DNA of 64,000 nt, taken from contig CM044877.1 in assembly GCA_024500155.1 (NCBI GenBank), positions 27,099,501 through 27,163,500 of the forward strand, written 5' to 3'. The notes under the pieces are model-generated. The model ran no database searches. It had not been told where the DNA came from and worked only from the letters and a program-made list of their open reading frames with translations. Made by a program: the position numbers and the translations under genes. This DNA is from Chenopodium formosanum. Taxonomy: Eukaryota > Streptophyta > Magnoliopsida > Caryophyllales > Amaranthaceae. Below are positions 35,072-47,233 of this stretch, one piece after another (the first letter of the stretch is position 1; every line of letters begins with the position of its first letter).

Positions 35072-35432
35072 CTCATTTCTATTGTTCGGGGCATCAATTA
35101 ATTCTCTCATTCTCTATTCTATGCTCTAGTCTAAACACTAGCCTACCATATTCTCTCAAAATTCCTTCCTTAAGCACTCCAAGGAGTTCGTACTTTACCC
35201 GAGGTTCTATCCTTAAACCAAGGCGTGAAATGTACAAAAAAAACTGAGGGTTTACATTTATGCCCAGGGTTCTAGATCAGGTTACATTCCATTTGATCCT
35301 GAAATCGAATGATCTTTTCATAGACAGAAGAATCTTTCCAGACAGGTACGAGCTACTTCCAAGGGTGATACACCTTTAGAACCCCCATCTGATTCTAGCC
35401 ATTTTGAAGTTTCTTCAAAACCTAAATCAGAG

Positions 35433-36840
35433 ATGGCAAATCCACCACCTCTTCAACCTCGCAAGCTTAGCAATTATTCGCAACCGTCCCTGACGGATTT
35501 TCCACATCTTGCTCCTACACCTAATCTTGACAGAGTGGAATTTGAGATTAAACCCCAGTTTATTACTATCATCAAAATGAAGCAATTTAGCGAAGCTAAG
35601 GGTGAAAATCCAAATCTTCATATTGCAGATTTCTGTCAATATTACAACACCATTAGGCAAGTTGGGGTCATGCAAGACCAAATTAGGGAGATTCTTTTTC
35701 CCTTTTCTGTACGTGGTAAAGCTAAATTGTGGTATAATGGATTGAATAGAACTGCACTTGGTATTACTGACTGGGATACTCTTGTTTTGAATTTCTATAA
35801 TAAATATTACCCTGTAGAGAGGACAACTTTGTTAAGGAGTTCAATCCTAAATTTTTCCTAAGAAGCGGATGAGTCTTTATATGAAGCTTGGGAAAGATTT
35901 AAGGATTTGCAAAGAGAATGTCCCCATCATAAACTAGAACAATGGCTAATAATCCAAGCTTTCTACAATGGGTGTGAATATAATTGAAGAATGATCTTGG
36001 ACTCTGCAGCTAACGGAAGATTTATTAATTTGGATGTTAATATAGCAATATTGTTGAAGAGATGGATATTCATAATTCCCAATGTGGGAATCCCAGAGGA
36101 TTTGCAAATAAGGGAAAACACCAAGTCGATTCTATATCCTTTTTGCAAGCACAATTGACTTCTATTAGCCAGAAGGTAGACAATATTAATAATTCTAATT
36201 CATCTTTCGTTGCTAATGTTTCTGCTATTGGTACTAACCCTGTAATATTTTGTGAAAATTGTGGTCTTATAGGTCATTGGGCACAGAACTGTAAGAGTTC
36301 ACTGGAGAAGGTTAATGCTTTTCAAGCCTATAAGCAAATTAGTCCATACTCTAACACCTACCATATAGGGTTGAAAAATAACCAAAATATGTCATACAAT
36401 AGTACGAATGTGCCTAACCCCCCACCACAGGTACAACAACCACAGTAGAGGTACTACCAACCTCCACATCAGAGACCACGACAGGTTATTACTCCTCCAT
36501 TTGATTCAGGCCTATCAGAAATCAAAACGATGTTAGCCAATATGCAGAAGGAGATGCGGAGTAGAGATGCGCAAATTGACTCATTGATAGCACATAATAA
36601 AATGATAGATACTCAGATCGCGTAACATTCCTCTACTCTGCAAACTTGCCAGCAGGAAGCCCTACCATCACATCTAGTACAACCAACAGAATATGCGAAT
36701 GCAATTCCCTTGAGGAGTGGTTCACACTATGATGGGCCTCCTATGCCCAAAGATGATGAACCTGTTATAACAAAAATTGTTAATCCTGATTCTGTTATAC
36801 CAAATGATGTTGTTACTAGCCCTGCAGGACTCTAGAGTAG
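35433..36840 (+). pseudogene. gag: Athila-type gag of element G
   Basis: Starts M-A-N-P-P-P-L. The retrotransposon-Gag domain runs from about residue 30 (F-E-I-K-P-Q-F-I ... L-F-P-F-S-V-R-G-K-A-K-L-W-Y). A stop after S-I-L-N-F-S at 35859-35861 and another near 35984 break the frame. Homology continues (A-W-E-R-F-K-D-L, Q-A-F-Y-N-G) and, after a frame change, reaches a canonical CCHC knuckle, CENCGLIGHWAQNC, near 36252-36293. The linker N-A-I-P-L-R-S-G that precedes protease in Athila polyproteins is at about 36699. Nonfunctional. Confidence 0.82.
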
Positions 36841-36862
36841 AACTAATATTTTTGATAATTCT

Positions 36863-38226
36863 TTGCAGGGTAAACCCCAGGATAAGAGTGGAGATGTACA
36901 AGGTCCAGCTATCAAACTTCCATTCCCTAATAGACATTTAAAGAGTTTTCTGGAGGTTGTGAAGAATTTGCAGGTAACAGTTCCTTTCACAGATTTAATT
37001 ACTCAAGTTTATGAATATTCTAAATTTATGAAAGAAATGTTAACTAGAAAAAGATCTATTAGTGAGGTAGAGACAATTTCTTTTACCGCGGAATGTAGTC
37101 CTATATTACAGAATAAATCTCCACCTAAACTAAAAGATCCAGATAGTTTTTCTATTCCATGTCATATCGGTAATCTGATGATTGATAAAGTTTTATGTGA
37201 TTTGGGTGCTAGTGTAAGTGTTATGCCATTATCTGTGAGCTCTAAATTAAATATGGGTAAATTGAAATCTACTAATAATACTCTTCAAATGGTCGATCGC
37301 TCTGTTAAATACCCTTTAGGTGTTTTAGAGGATGTTCCGGTTAAAGTAGGTAAATTTTATATACCTGTTGATTTTGTTGTTCTTGATATGAAGGAAGATT
37401 TGCAAATCCGATCATTTTGGGTAGACCATTTCTTCATACTACAGGGGCAATAATAGATGTGAAAAATGGTAAACTTACATTATGTGTAGGGGATGATAAT
37501 ATTACTTTTAATCTAAATGATGTCCCTAAAAGCCCCATGTTAGAGGAAAAGTGTTATAGTGTTGGTGTGGTTGATGTAAATAAATTTTCTAATAATCACC
37601 AAGCTCTCTTTAAAGATCCCTTGGAGACGGTATCTTTTGTTGCATCTTCCGCGAGAAAAACTAGTACACGGAAAGATGAATTGGATGCTATAGAGAGAGC
37701 TCTAAATTGTGTAGGGCTCGGGTTTGAAGATGAACAAGTGGAGAGCGAGAAACAAATTGCAAAAACTGAGTGCAAGGTGAAAGTTCCACCCGATCGGGTG
37801 ATAAATACCCAATCTTGTGGGAAAACGAAGGTATACGAGGCCAAAGGCAAATTTCGAGCAGCAAGCAGCGAAGAGTTACCTGGACGGTCTTGGGTGACGG
37901 GCCCGATCGGGCCACTCTTGCCCGGTCGGGCGCGAGAGCGCAACATCAAAACTGCTCAACTTCGACAGGCCATAACTTTTGCGTTTCTGAACGAAATTAT
38001 GCATATGACCTTTCATTGGAAAGATCTTCAAGTCTACTTTCCAATGAAATTAGAATCACTTCATTATCATTTGTATAAAAAACTTTATGAGCAAAATAGT
38101 GAACCTGACTCATTTTTGTCTCTTTTCTCACTAACACTTTGTTTCTTTTTTGTCCAAAATTGTACCAAGGTGTTGCATTGCAATGTTTGGGATGGTGGTG
38201 GATACGAGTTTGATGATGAGGGGTAG
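36863..38226 (+). pseudogene. Athila-type aspartic protease of element G
   Basis: Two overlapping frames: 36863-37453 with the active-site region C-D-L-G-A-S-V-S-V-M-P (Leu in the place where Thr or Ser is usual, D-[ST]-G), and 37417-38226 with I-L-G-R-P-F-L-H-T. A frameshift near 37410-37430 separates them. The tail (37880-38226) is noncoding Athila sequence read through; it holds palindromes GGCCCGATCGGGCC (about 37899) and GCCCGGTCGGGC (37920-37931). No RT follows. Confidence 0.75.
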
Positions 38227-38320
38227 TCACTTGGATTAATAGCTTCCCTTTAAGCCAATCTGGACATTGTTTGATTTAGCTTTGGGGGATTTTTATTTTT
38301 ATTTATTTTTTTTGTTTTTG

Positions 38321-39267
38321 GTAAATAAGATTTTATTACCAAAGAGAGAAAGTTACAACTTAAAAGAGCTAAGTTATAACTACCACCAGAACACCACAAG
38401 ACCTGTATAACAGGCCAACCCCCCAAAACCAGTTCTAGATCCTATCCTAGCCACCTTCTAGGAAGGGCCTAGAACAAACTGGACTCAGATTTCCAGCCAC
38501 CTTCTAGGAAGGGTTCAGGAAACCAGGACCAGACAACAACACAAGCAGCAAACTACAAGGCAAACAGCCCAAAAACCACCAAAACAACAAAGCCTAATCA
38601 TACAAAGGATTTCTATTAGAGACAAGGCATCTACAAGCAAACTACAAGCTTGAAACCTTTACCACACCCAGAACAGCAGCACCTAGCAAGCACTAGACCA
38701 GCTGCCACCTAGAGCCAGCAAAAAGCAACAAGAACAGAACCAAAACCTGCACCACCTGCCAAACAGCAGCAACCAAAACCAAACAACAACCTAGCAGAAA
38801 CCAGAACAACAACCACAAACAACTGTAACAGAAACACACCAACACAACACTGTAGTAGCATATTGAAACAGCACATAGAACAAAACAGCAGCACAGCAAC
38901 AGACACAGAACAGAGCAAACCTGCATAAAAACAGCAGCAGCAACTGCAAAGAACAAACACAGCAACAGCATGCAGCATCAACAAGCAGAACAGCAACAGA
39001 CACAACAGCTGAAGCAGACAACAACAGCAGCAAGCAACTGCACAGAACAGAAACAGCAACAGCAAGCAGCAGCAACACACAGAACAGCAACAGAAACAGC
39101 TGCTGAAGCAGAAACAGCAGCAACAAGCAAGCAACAGCAACACAGACAAACAACAGGGCAGCACCAGCAACCCAACAATAGCCAACTGCCAAAACAACCA
39201 AAATCAGGCTGCAAACCAGCTGCCACCCAACCAAAACATACTAAAAGTAGACAGCTGCAACATTAAA
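38321..39267 (-). other. LINE 3' UTR with a long CAG/CAA-like low-complexity tract
   Basis: From about 38690 to 39250 the plus strand is built of irregular CAA, CAG and AAC triplets, with almost no T. It is open in several frames on both strands, which yields long Gln-rich or Cys/Leu/Val-rich ORFs that I do not regard as genes. Two copies of CCAGCCACCTTCTAGGAAGG-like sequence lie near 38450 and 38490. Confidence 0.7.
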
Positions 39268-41404
39268 TTAGTGAGTCAAAAGCAATTTCCTGTCTATTCC
39301 TTTACACCTAATAGCAACATGATAGATAATGTCACGAAAGACAGTATCTGCAGGTTTACAGTCACCCGTAAACATAAAACTATTCCTCTGCAGCCATATA
39401 ATGTAGATAGCCTCAGCAAAACACATAGAGTAAACTCTACCCTTGCTGCTAGACTTCTTGCAATTCTTAACTATCCATTGTTGTTCAATGCGAAAAGGTT
39501 GAACTGCTTTTTTCACATCAAGAAGTTTCAAAATTTGTTCCCAAATAGTCTTAGAGTAAGGACAGCAGAAGAACAGGTGAGAAACAGATTCACAAGTGTT
39601 CTGGCAGAAAAAGCAAATAGGATCACAACTTGTATTCCACTTAACAATTCTATCCTTAGTGGCAAGTTTATCAAGCAAAGCTAACCAAGTAATGAAAATA
39701 CTCTTAGGAGCGGCTTGGTTATTGCAAATAATTCTTTTCCACTCTACTTTAGGAGCCTGAGGTCGAATCCGGGCATAGAGTTTAGCAATACTCATTTTCC
39801 CATTTTTCATAATAGAGGACCAGCCACCAATATCATCAATAATATCTCTACAAGTCAAGATTTTCTTCAAAATCCATGAGCATTTCTTGGGAATAGTGGC
39901 AGTCCAAATATTTCTATTGTTGAAATAATAGGTATGCACCCATTTCACCCACATATTGTCAGATTTGTGAGCAAGATCCCATAGAATCTTGCAAATAGCA
40001 GCTTTATTCCAATCACCAAGAGAGGTAATATTCCAGCCACCACAAACCTTAGGAAGAGTCATATGATGCCAGGAGACAGGGGCCTTTTTTGCATAAGTGT
40101 TCTTCCCAGTCCAAAGGAACCCTGAACTTGGCTTCAATTTCCCTAAGAATCTTCTTAAGAGGGATGAAAATCTGTGCCCAATAAGCCTGAATACCAAAAA
40201 GAACACTTTTGATAAGTTGTAACCTGCCAGCATAAGACAAGTGTCTAGAAGTCCAGCAATCAATCCTAGCAGTAACCCTTTCAACCAAAGGCCTACACTG
40301 AGCAATAGTAAGCTTTTGAGAAGACAAGGGCACCCCAAGATATCTAAAAGGCAAAATACCTCTACTCATACCAAGAACAGTTTGCAGCTGATCTTTATTA
40401 GAATCAGAGATACCTCTAAAATAAACCTCACTCTTACTTAAATTAGCAACCAGACCAGAAGCACAAGAGAATTTCTGGAAAGCCTGCAAGAGAAGCTGAA
40501 TAGAGGTGGAATCAGCCCTAGAAAAGAGGAGAAGATCATCAGCAAACATCATATGGGTAATACCTAACTTCTCACATCTAGGATAAAAATTGAAATTAGG
40601 ATTCCCAGTCATTTCCTTAAGGCACCTAAAGAGGTACTCCATACAAAGAGCAAAAAGAAAAGAAGACATAGGATCTCCTTGCCTAAGGCCTTTTTTTGTA
40701 GAAAAAGGTTTAGCAGGAAATCCATTAACCATCACAGAGTAAGAGACAGAGCAGACACAAGTCATAATCCATTTCACAACAGAATGAGGGAAACCAAGCT
40801 CTTCTAGAACAGTCTGCAGAAAAGGCCATTCAATAGAATCATAGGCCTTTCTCAAGTCAATCTTGATCATGCATCTGGGAGAAACAAACTTATGAGAGTA
40901 GCCTTTGATCAATTCAGTAGCCAGGAGAATATTGTCACCAATGTGCTTACCCGGGATAAACCCAGCTTGAGCATCATCAATAACAGTCCCCACCACTTTA
41001 GAAATCCTATTTGTCAGAACTTTGGAGATCAGCTTGTACAACATGGTACAACAAGCAATAGGCCTAAACTCTCAGACATAAGAAGGATGTTGAACCTTAG
41101 GCACTAAGGTGATTGTTGTACAATTCCACTGCTTAGCAATGACACCAGTCTCAAAGAAAGAGAAGATAGTAGTATAAATATCAGTTTTGATCATAGGCCA
41201 AGCCTTTTTGAAGAAAACAACATTAAAGCCATCAATTCCAGGCGCCTTATCATCACCAATCTGAGCTAGAGCATTATCAATCTCAGAAGTAGTAACCATA
41301 GAAGTCAAAATATCAATAGAACTAGAGTTGAGTTGAGAACCTCTCCTAATAGTGGCTAAATCAACAGCAGGGAGAGAGCTAGAACTAGAACCAAGGAAAT
41401 GCAT
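39268..41404 (-). pseudogene. LINE ORF2, reverse transcriptase and C-terminal zinc-binding domain
   Basis: Copies the element RNA at a nicked target. Visible in order: D-K-A-P-G-I-D-G-F-N near 41250, D-A-Q-A-G-F-I-P-G-K, the K-K-G-L-R-Q-G-D-P block, catalytic F-A-D-D (near 40540) and, toward the end, the zinc-binding zf-RVT region (C-D-P-I-C-F-F-C with H-L-F-F-C-C). One TGA at 41072-41074 interrupts the frame and a single frameshift near 40130 separates the RT from the C-terminal part. Stop at 39268. The N-terminal endonuclease half is inverted at 43036-44217. Confidence 0.88.
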
Positions 41405-41405
41405 T

Positions 41406-41501
41406 TGAATTAGGGCGTTAACTTGCGTTGACTTTTCTCCCTTCTCTCTCCTTCCATGGTGATCTGATTTTTCTGGTTTTCTTCAGCTTAATTGGTTCCA
41501 A
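41406..41501 (+). other. LINE 5' UTR remnant
   Basis: Short leader before the ORF1 ATG at 41502 (M-A-R-K-K-K-Q). It lies directly at the inversion junction, which is where the element's true 5' end is expected after twin priming. Confidence 0.6.
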
Positions 41502-43029
41502 TGGCTCGAAAGAAGAAGCAATCTACTCCTCAGCCCTCAAACAACTTGAATCATGCTTCTAAATCTCTATTGAATGATGGTGTTAATAGGTTGAATGTGT
41601 CTAGGCTTGCGGGTTCTTCTTCGATTCCAGAGATTGATGAGGATCCTGATGAGTTGGTTACTCCTCCTTCTCATTTGAGTCGTTCAACTGAGAAGATTAC
41701 TAGAGTTGAGCTGAAAGCACTTGAGGACTTTCATACGCGTCTGATTAAGGCTAATAAAACAGTGCCCAGATCCACTGTTTCATTGGATCTCCGAGCTTCT
41801 TCATCTAAACTGAATGCAGGTTGTGCTTCAATAGGTGGTACTATGGTGGCCGAAGGTAATCCTGGCCTTAATTTCAGTTTAGTGTCGCGAATTCCAGAGA
41901 CAGTAGCCCCTGCTACTGTTCCATTGGTTTCTGGGATCGATTCTGCTCCAAGTGCTGACCCGGTTTCTTTTGGGGATGATGTGGTCCCTCCTCAGCCAAA
42001 TATTGCTGCTCCTAAGCCAAGCGTTGCTAAGCTCACTGCTAAGGGTTCGACCCTTTCTTTTGTAGCTCCTATGGTGAAAGATGGCAAATCTATTGCAATG
42101 TTACAACAAGCTGAAATTACCAAAGGTAATCTTAAGTGGAAGAATTCTGTAATTTACTATGTCATAGGCTATTATCCTACTATAGATGCTGTCCATAGAT
42201 ACATTGCTGAAAATTGGAATGTTGTAGCTAAACATGATGTTTTTTGGCATGATGATGGCTACTTTCTGATTAATTTCCAAAACTCTGATGATATGAATGT
42301 TGTTCTTAATGCTAGTCCACACATGTTCTTTGGTAAGGCGGCTATTGTTAAGCCTTGGTCTGAGAAATTTGACTTTCATGCTGAGGTTTTGAGAACTGTC
42401 CCTATATGGGTGAAGTTACCTAACTTACCTTTGAATTGTTGGGGTGTGGACACCCTAAGCAGACTGGGAAGTGTCTTAGGAGTTCCTTTATGTGCTGATG
42501 AATGTACTTCAAAGCAGTTGAGGGTCTCATTTGCTAGGTTGCTCATTGAAGTTGATGTCACTAAGACTTTACCCAAGAATATCTGGTTTTAAAGCCCAGA
42601 TGGTGCTTTGATTGAACAAAAAGTTGTTTTTTGAGTGGGCACCCCCCTTTTGTAGCAAATGTAACAAAGTAGGCCATGACTGTGCTAGGAAGGTACAACC
42701 TTAAAAGAAGCAGGTGGCTTCTAAGGAGAAGCCTAAGCAAAAGGTGTGGGTTGTTAAGCCCCAACCTGCTACTGTTCCTGCACCTTGGCCTAGTGTGCCT
42801 GAATCTGGGGGTAATGGTTCTATGCATAATGCTGGTGTGTTCACTCCTTCTCCAACTACTGTGCAAGTTCTGATGATGATTGGAGAGTGGTGGGAAGGAA
42901 GCAAAGAAGTCATAGTAATCCTCCTGTCTTTACTAATGTTCCTCATTCTAACACTTATGCTGCCTTGCTTAAGGATGGATATGGTGCTGGAGAACTTGTT
43001 CCTACCGGGGGTGATGATAATCCCCCTCT
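41502..43029 (+). pseudogene. LINE ORF1, DUF4283-type protein with zinc knuckle
   Basis: This RNA-binding chaperone-like protein is expected to coat LINE RNA. The frame runs to 42592. A DUF4283 domain covers roughly codons 190-350 (G-K-S-I-A-M-L ... W-V-K-L-P-N-L-P-L-N-C-W). A stop after N-I-W-F and a frame change follow, then the zinc knuckle CSKCNKVGHDCARK (near 42655-42695), a Pro-rich linker and a tail to about 43029. Ordinary plant L1 order. Confidence 0.82.
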
Positions 43030-43035
43030 AGGATC

Positions 43036-44217
43036 ATGATTGTCCTATCATGGAAAATTAGGGGTCTAAATGACCCCTGTAAAGTAGTTTCTCTTAAGAA
43101 ACTGTTAGCTGAACAATGTGTGGATGTTGTTGGTATTATGGAAACTAAAGTGAAGTGTGATAAGAGTGTTAAGCTTCAGAAGGAATTTGGATCTTCTTGG
43201 TCTTGATTTTGTAACTACTCATCTTCTCATATGGGTAGACTCTGGGTTGGCTGGTCTCATGACAAGGTTAATCTTTCAGTCATTTCCTCTCATGAGCAGT
43301 TCATTCATGTCCAGATTAGCTCCAAGGATCTTCGTCATTAGATATTTTGTATCTTTGTGTATGGCTTACACTCTATTCATGATAGGTTGCCTCTTTGGGA
43401 TGGTATTTCTAGTTTTGGAGCTGTTTCTGGGCCTTGGCTTGTTATTGGTGACTTTAATTCTGTTCTCAATTATTATGATAGAGTTAATGGTAATGCTGTC
43501 ACTAATTATGAGGTCAATCATTTTAGAAGTTTTGTTGACAATATTGATCTTTGTGAGCTTAAAAGTAAAGGTTCTTTTTACTCTTGGTCTAATAAGGGTC
43601 ATGGTGATGCTAGAATTTCTACAAGGATTGATAGGGGGCTTGTGAATCAGGCTTGGTTGAGCAAGTTCCCCCATGTTGAATCTATCTATCTTCCTCCTCT
43701 CCTTTTGACCACAACCCTCTCTTGGTTGAAGTGAGTAGGTTTGCTTCTACTAAGGGGAGACCTTTTAGGTTTCTTAATTGCCTGGCTGATCATGCTGATT
43801 TCTGTTCCATTGTGGAAAAAAGCTGCCATAGTGTTACAGGTTGTTCGGCTATGGTTACTATTTGGCAGAATCTGAAATCTGTCAAAAAGAATCTGAAAGA
43901 TCTGAACACTAAGTATTTTGCTAATGTTGATGAGAAAGTGGATGTGGCTCTTGCCTCTTTGAAAGCCATTCAGGACCAGCTTGCTGTAGATTATTCTAAT
44001 TCTGACCTTCATGTTAAAGAGGCTGAAGCTGTTTCTATGGTGAAGCATTGGATGAATATCCAAGAGTCCATTTATAAGCAGAAATCTAGGGTTGGTTGGA
44101 TTAAGCTAGGGGATTCCAATTCTCACTACTTCTTTTCTGTTGTGAAGCACAGGCAAGGTAGAAATAGAATTGATTCTATCTTTACTAAAGATGATGTCCT
44201 TTTGCAAGATCCTGATC
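43036..44217 (+). pseudogene. LINE ORF2, endonuclease half (inverted segment)
   Basis: Starts M-I-V-L-S-W-K-I-R-G-L-N. This is an apurinic-type endonuclease that nicks target DNA: E-T-K-V near 43141 and I-G-D-F-N near 43445 are active-site motifs. Two in-frame stops (near 43204 and 43337) and a frameshift near 43700 interrupt it. The next part (43722-44217, R-P-F-R-F-L-N ... G-D-S-N-S-H-Y-F-F) is the linker before RT. It ends at the break whose continuation is at 41404 on the other strand. Confidence 0.84.
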
Positions 44218-44229
44218 TTGGGGGGGTTT

Positions 44230-45861
44230 CTTGTATATATAGGTACTCTTTCTTTCCATTTCTTTTTATTTTTCTTTGGTGTGCTTAGTTTAGTTTTTGA
44301 TGATTTCTTAGTATATATTTATTGCTTTCTAGTATAGTTTTACTGCTTTCCTAAATGAAAAATACAAAAATAAAATAGAAAAATAAAAAAAAATCCAAAA
44401 ATACGTTCCAATGATTTATGAATCATGCTTCCCTGTGCCCCATACTTGAAAAAAAATTGTTTTGATTCTTGGTATATGATGATGAACATTGTGGATTAGT
44501 TGATCATGATTTGATGTTTGATTGCCTTAGAACCTTAACATTCGTCAATTTTGTCCAACTGCTTGTGAAAATAGTGCTTGACTAGTTGATTTGGTGAGAA
44601 ATGTGTGTTAGTTCCTGCGTATGTCAATGAATTTGAGTATTGATTTGCGACTATGAGTAGTGTTTCATGACTCACTATTATGCACATTGTGGAGGACGAT
44701 GGCGTTCATTCTTTTAGGTGGCCTTCATATGATTTTAGATACATTTATTCCCTTCTTGCTACCCATGTTGTTGCTTGTGCCCTTTCATTGTTTATTTAGC
44801 CACATTACAAGCCTATTTAGCCTCATTAGTTACTTGTCCCAAGCTTAGCTTGGGGGAGCTATAGTTGGTGAGGTGAGGGAGTTGTAGTGTGCACATTATT
44901 TGCACAATGTGGGAGAACAAGATGAGTAATTTGTTCTTTGATTTTGTAATTGGAAATAAAATAAAGAATTTGTGGTTCAAAGTTGAAATTTTCCAATGTG
45001 AGGATAAAAAGAAAAAAAAAAGAGAAAAAAGAAAAAATATTATTTCAATGTTCAAATGTTATATGTGAAGGTTGCTCAAGAAAAAGAAAAGAAAAAAAAT
45101 AATTCAAAAAGGAAAAAGTATCAATTTGAAAAAACAAGGGAATGATTTCGAAGTTTGTTTATTCACTCTAGTTCTACATTATTATATTTTTATGAGTGAA
45201 ATTGTAAGTGTTGGGATTGTTTATTATGATTGGAGTTGTATTTGGTGAATTTGGTGGAATTGAGTAGTGTTGAAGATGTTTGGTCATTATTTGTTTTTTA
45301 CCTTGGTTTTATTAAGATTTTAGCTCCCTTAAGCATGGCTTTACTCTCACATTTTCCCAAATATTTCCTACCCTTTACCTAAGCCTTACATTACAAGCTT
45401 TGAAGACCTTCCGACCTTTGTGCATAGAGTTGTATGGATGTGAAAGTAGTTGTTTATCAATGCAAGGAATGACTTGACATATTCCGAGTCGACTATCTAG
45501 GTTGAGCGCTTATCTCTTTAAACACACGAGTGGTGTGAGTTGGGAGGGCACTGTTCACATAAAGGGGTTGGTTGGAGAGCGATTGAGTACATCTTTTACT
45601 CGCCACATAAATGAGAGTTGAGTGCGTGAGCACTAGTCTTGAATTCTATATGCTCTTATGATTTTCTTTATTTGACAATTGTTAGGGAAGTTACGTTGAT
45701 AATTGGATGGATTTGATTGATTGACTTTGATATATATTAGTCGGATTTTCCTTGAAATCTTGAATTATATTTATTGATTTTAAAAGTACTTGGGGTGAAG
45801 TATTGATTTATTTATTCATTGCTTTGCTTAGGGACAAGCAAAGGTTTAGCTTGGGGGAGTT
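44230..45861 (+). other. 3' noncoding region of element G
   Basis: AT-rich with A-rich runs and no ORF that can be supported. The part at 44995-45160 reappears at 50470-50620 in J. It ends in polypurine tract AGCTTGGGGGAGTT (45848-45861). Confidence 0.68.
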
Positions 45862-46282
45862 TGATGGGTCTATTTTATATTTATTTTATTCCCGGTCCCA
45901 CGGTCATATTTGTGCTTACTTGAGCTCTACGGAGCTATTTTTATTACTAATATACGTTTTCTAGTGTTTTGTAGAGTTGATATTATATTGTAGGAATTTG
46001 CTAATTTATGATAATTCCCAAGCTTATTGAACCACTACGAAGATATTAGAGTCGGATCGTATTTTATATTATGATCGAATATTTAAAGCTCAAGATCGTG
46101 CTAAATAAATTTAGTTCAGTGATTAAGGGCTTGATTTGGCAAAGGTTTAACTTTACAAGCTACCCATTAAAGTGCTAGTCCAAATAGAGTAATCGAAGAT
46201 TAGGCTCAAGCTTGGGCCCACAGTAAAAAGAAGCTCGGAACCAAAGTCAGCAGTGTGGGCGTGAAGGAAGTGGGCAATTGGT

Positions 46283-47233
46283 CTTAGGTGCATCCTTATG
46301 CACCTAAGATAGGTGCAACAAGGGAAGGCCCAAAACGCGCGGCCAAAATTAATAACCCAAACAACATATTCTCGATCCGCCAAAATCAGCACTACGCTCT
46401 ACAAAATAACCATTTAGTATGAAAATATGAACATGAAAAAAATGAACATTTAATACTAAAAAATGAACACGTAAAAAAATGAACATTTAATACTTATAAT
46501 GCATATGTTTCCTAATCATATTATTTTTTATTTCTTCAAATTTTTATGTTCATAATTAAATACATTGTATTCATAATAATATTTTATATGTTCATATATA
46601 ATTTCAAATATTGATAATGTAAATATGTGTTGTTCATGAAATATTAATTAAATGTGTTTATGGATAGGTTGTCTTTCTTAAATGTTTATGTTCATATTTT
46701 TTTACGTATATGTTCACCTTTTAAATGCTTATATTCACTTTAAAAAAACCAATGCTTATGTTAAGTTCATTTTTTTTTTAAGGGACGTTAAGTTCATTTT
46801 TTTATGCCTATGTTCACTTTCTGAAAAGCTAATGTTCACATTTAAGGGAACCTATGCTTATGTTCATATTTTGCATGATTATGTTCATTAATAAAAAAAA
46901 ATTGCAGAAAATCAGATAAAATTCAATTCATTAGAATTAAGAAAATCATATACTACCTCCTTTAACATTTAGTTGCAACTTTGGAATATTTTATGTCTCT
47001 CAAATAATACCTCAAATTGCAACTAAATGTTAACAGAGGTAGTATAACCTAACCAATCAAAGTTAATCCGAAGTCACCACATAAGAAATCGAAAATCACA
47101 CATTTATGCCTACGTTCACTTTCTGAAAAGCTAATGTTCATATTTTTTATGCCTATATTCACTTTCTAAAAAGCTAATGTTCATATGGTGCTGTTATTAC
47201 ACCTATTTCTAGGTGCATGAGTGTGCACCTAAG
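46283..47233. mobile_element. foldback/MITE-like DNA element in the G LTR
   Basis: 951 bp with imperfect terminal inverted repeats of about 35 bp beginning CTTAGGTGCA; each end is itself a small hairpin (CTTAGGTGCA...TGCACCTAAG). Inside, ATGAACAT-type words on the left and ATGTTCAT-type words on the right extend the inverted symmetry. I see no clear target duplication, so the superfamily is open (Mutator-like foldback is one option). No transposase. Confidence 0.7.
46949..47046. mobile_element. small MITE, Stowaway-like, inside the foldback element
   Basis: Nearly perfect inverted repeats of about 26 bp: CTACCTC, two to three variable bases, then TTAACATTTAGTTGCAA, and the complement at the right end. 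Bounded by TATA/TA on both sides, consistent with a TA duplication of Tc1/mariner-type MITEs. About 95 bp. Confidence 0.75.

Larger units (their letters stand above)
34616..35360 (+). repeat. 3' LTR of element F, right fragment (truncated)
   Basis: Continues the F LTR beyond E. It carries the F dyad word (34772-35001), a TATA box at 35057-35071 and transcribed-region sequence ending near 35360, where element G's gag begins without an LTR of its own. The F LTR end and the G LTR are therefore both missing, which suggests a deletion at about 35357-35363. Confidence 0.68.
38291..44217 (-). mobile_element. L1-type LINE with inverted 5' half
   Basis: The 3' half is on the minus strand (41405 to 38291: RT, zinc-binding end, 3' UTR, A-rich tail at 38320-38291). 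The 5' half is on the plus strand (41406-44217: 5' UTR, ORF1, endonuclease, start of the RT region). The plus part ends in the linker before RT and the minus part begins in the same linker, so together they form one full-length element of about 5.9 kb broken once. Flanks TTTGGGGGATTT (38281-38292) and TTGGGGGGGTTT (44218-44229) form an imperfect target duplication. Confidence 0.87.

Noticed and set aside
38709..39266. Long overlapping ORFs on both strands (Gln-rich on plus, Cys/Leu/Val-rich on minus)
   Set aside because: They arise from a T-poor triplet-like tract in the LINE 3' UTR; composition alone keeps several frames open.
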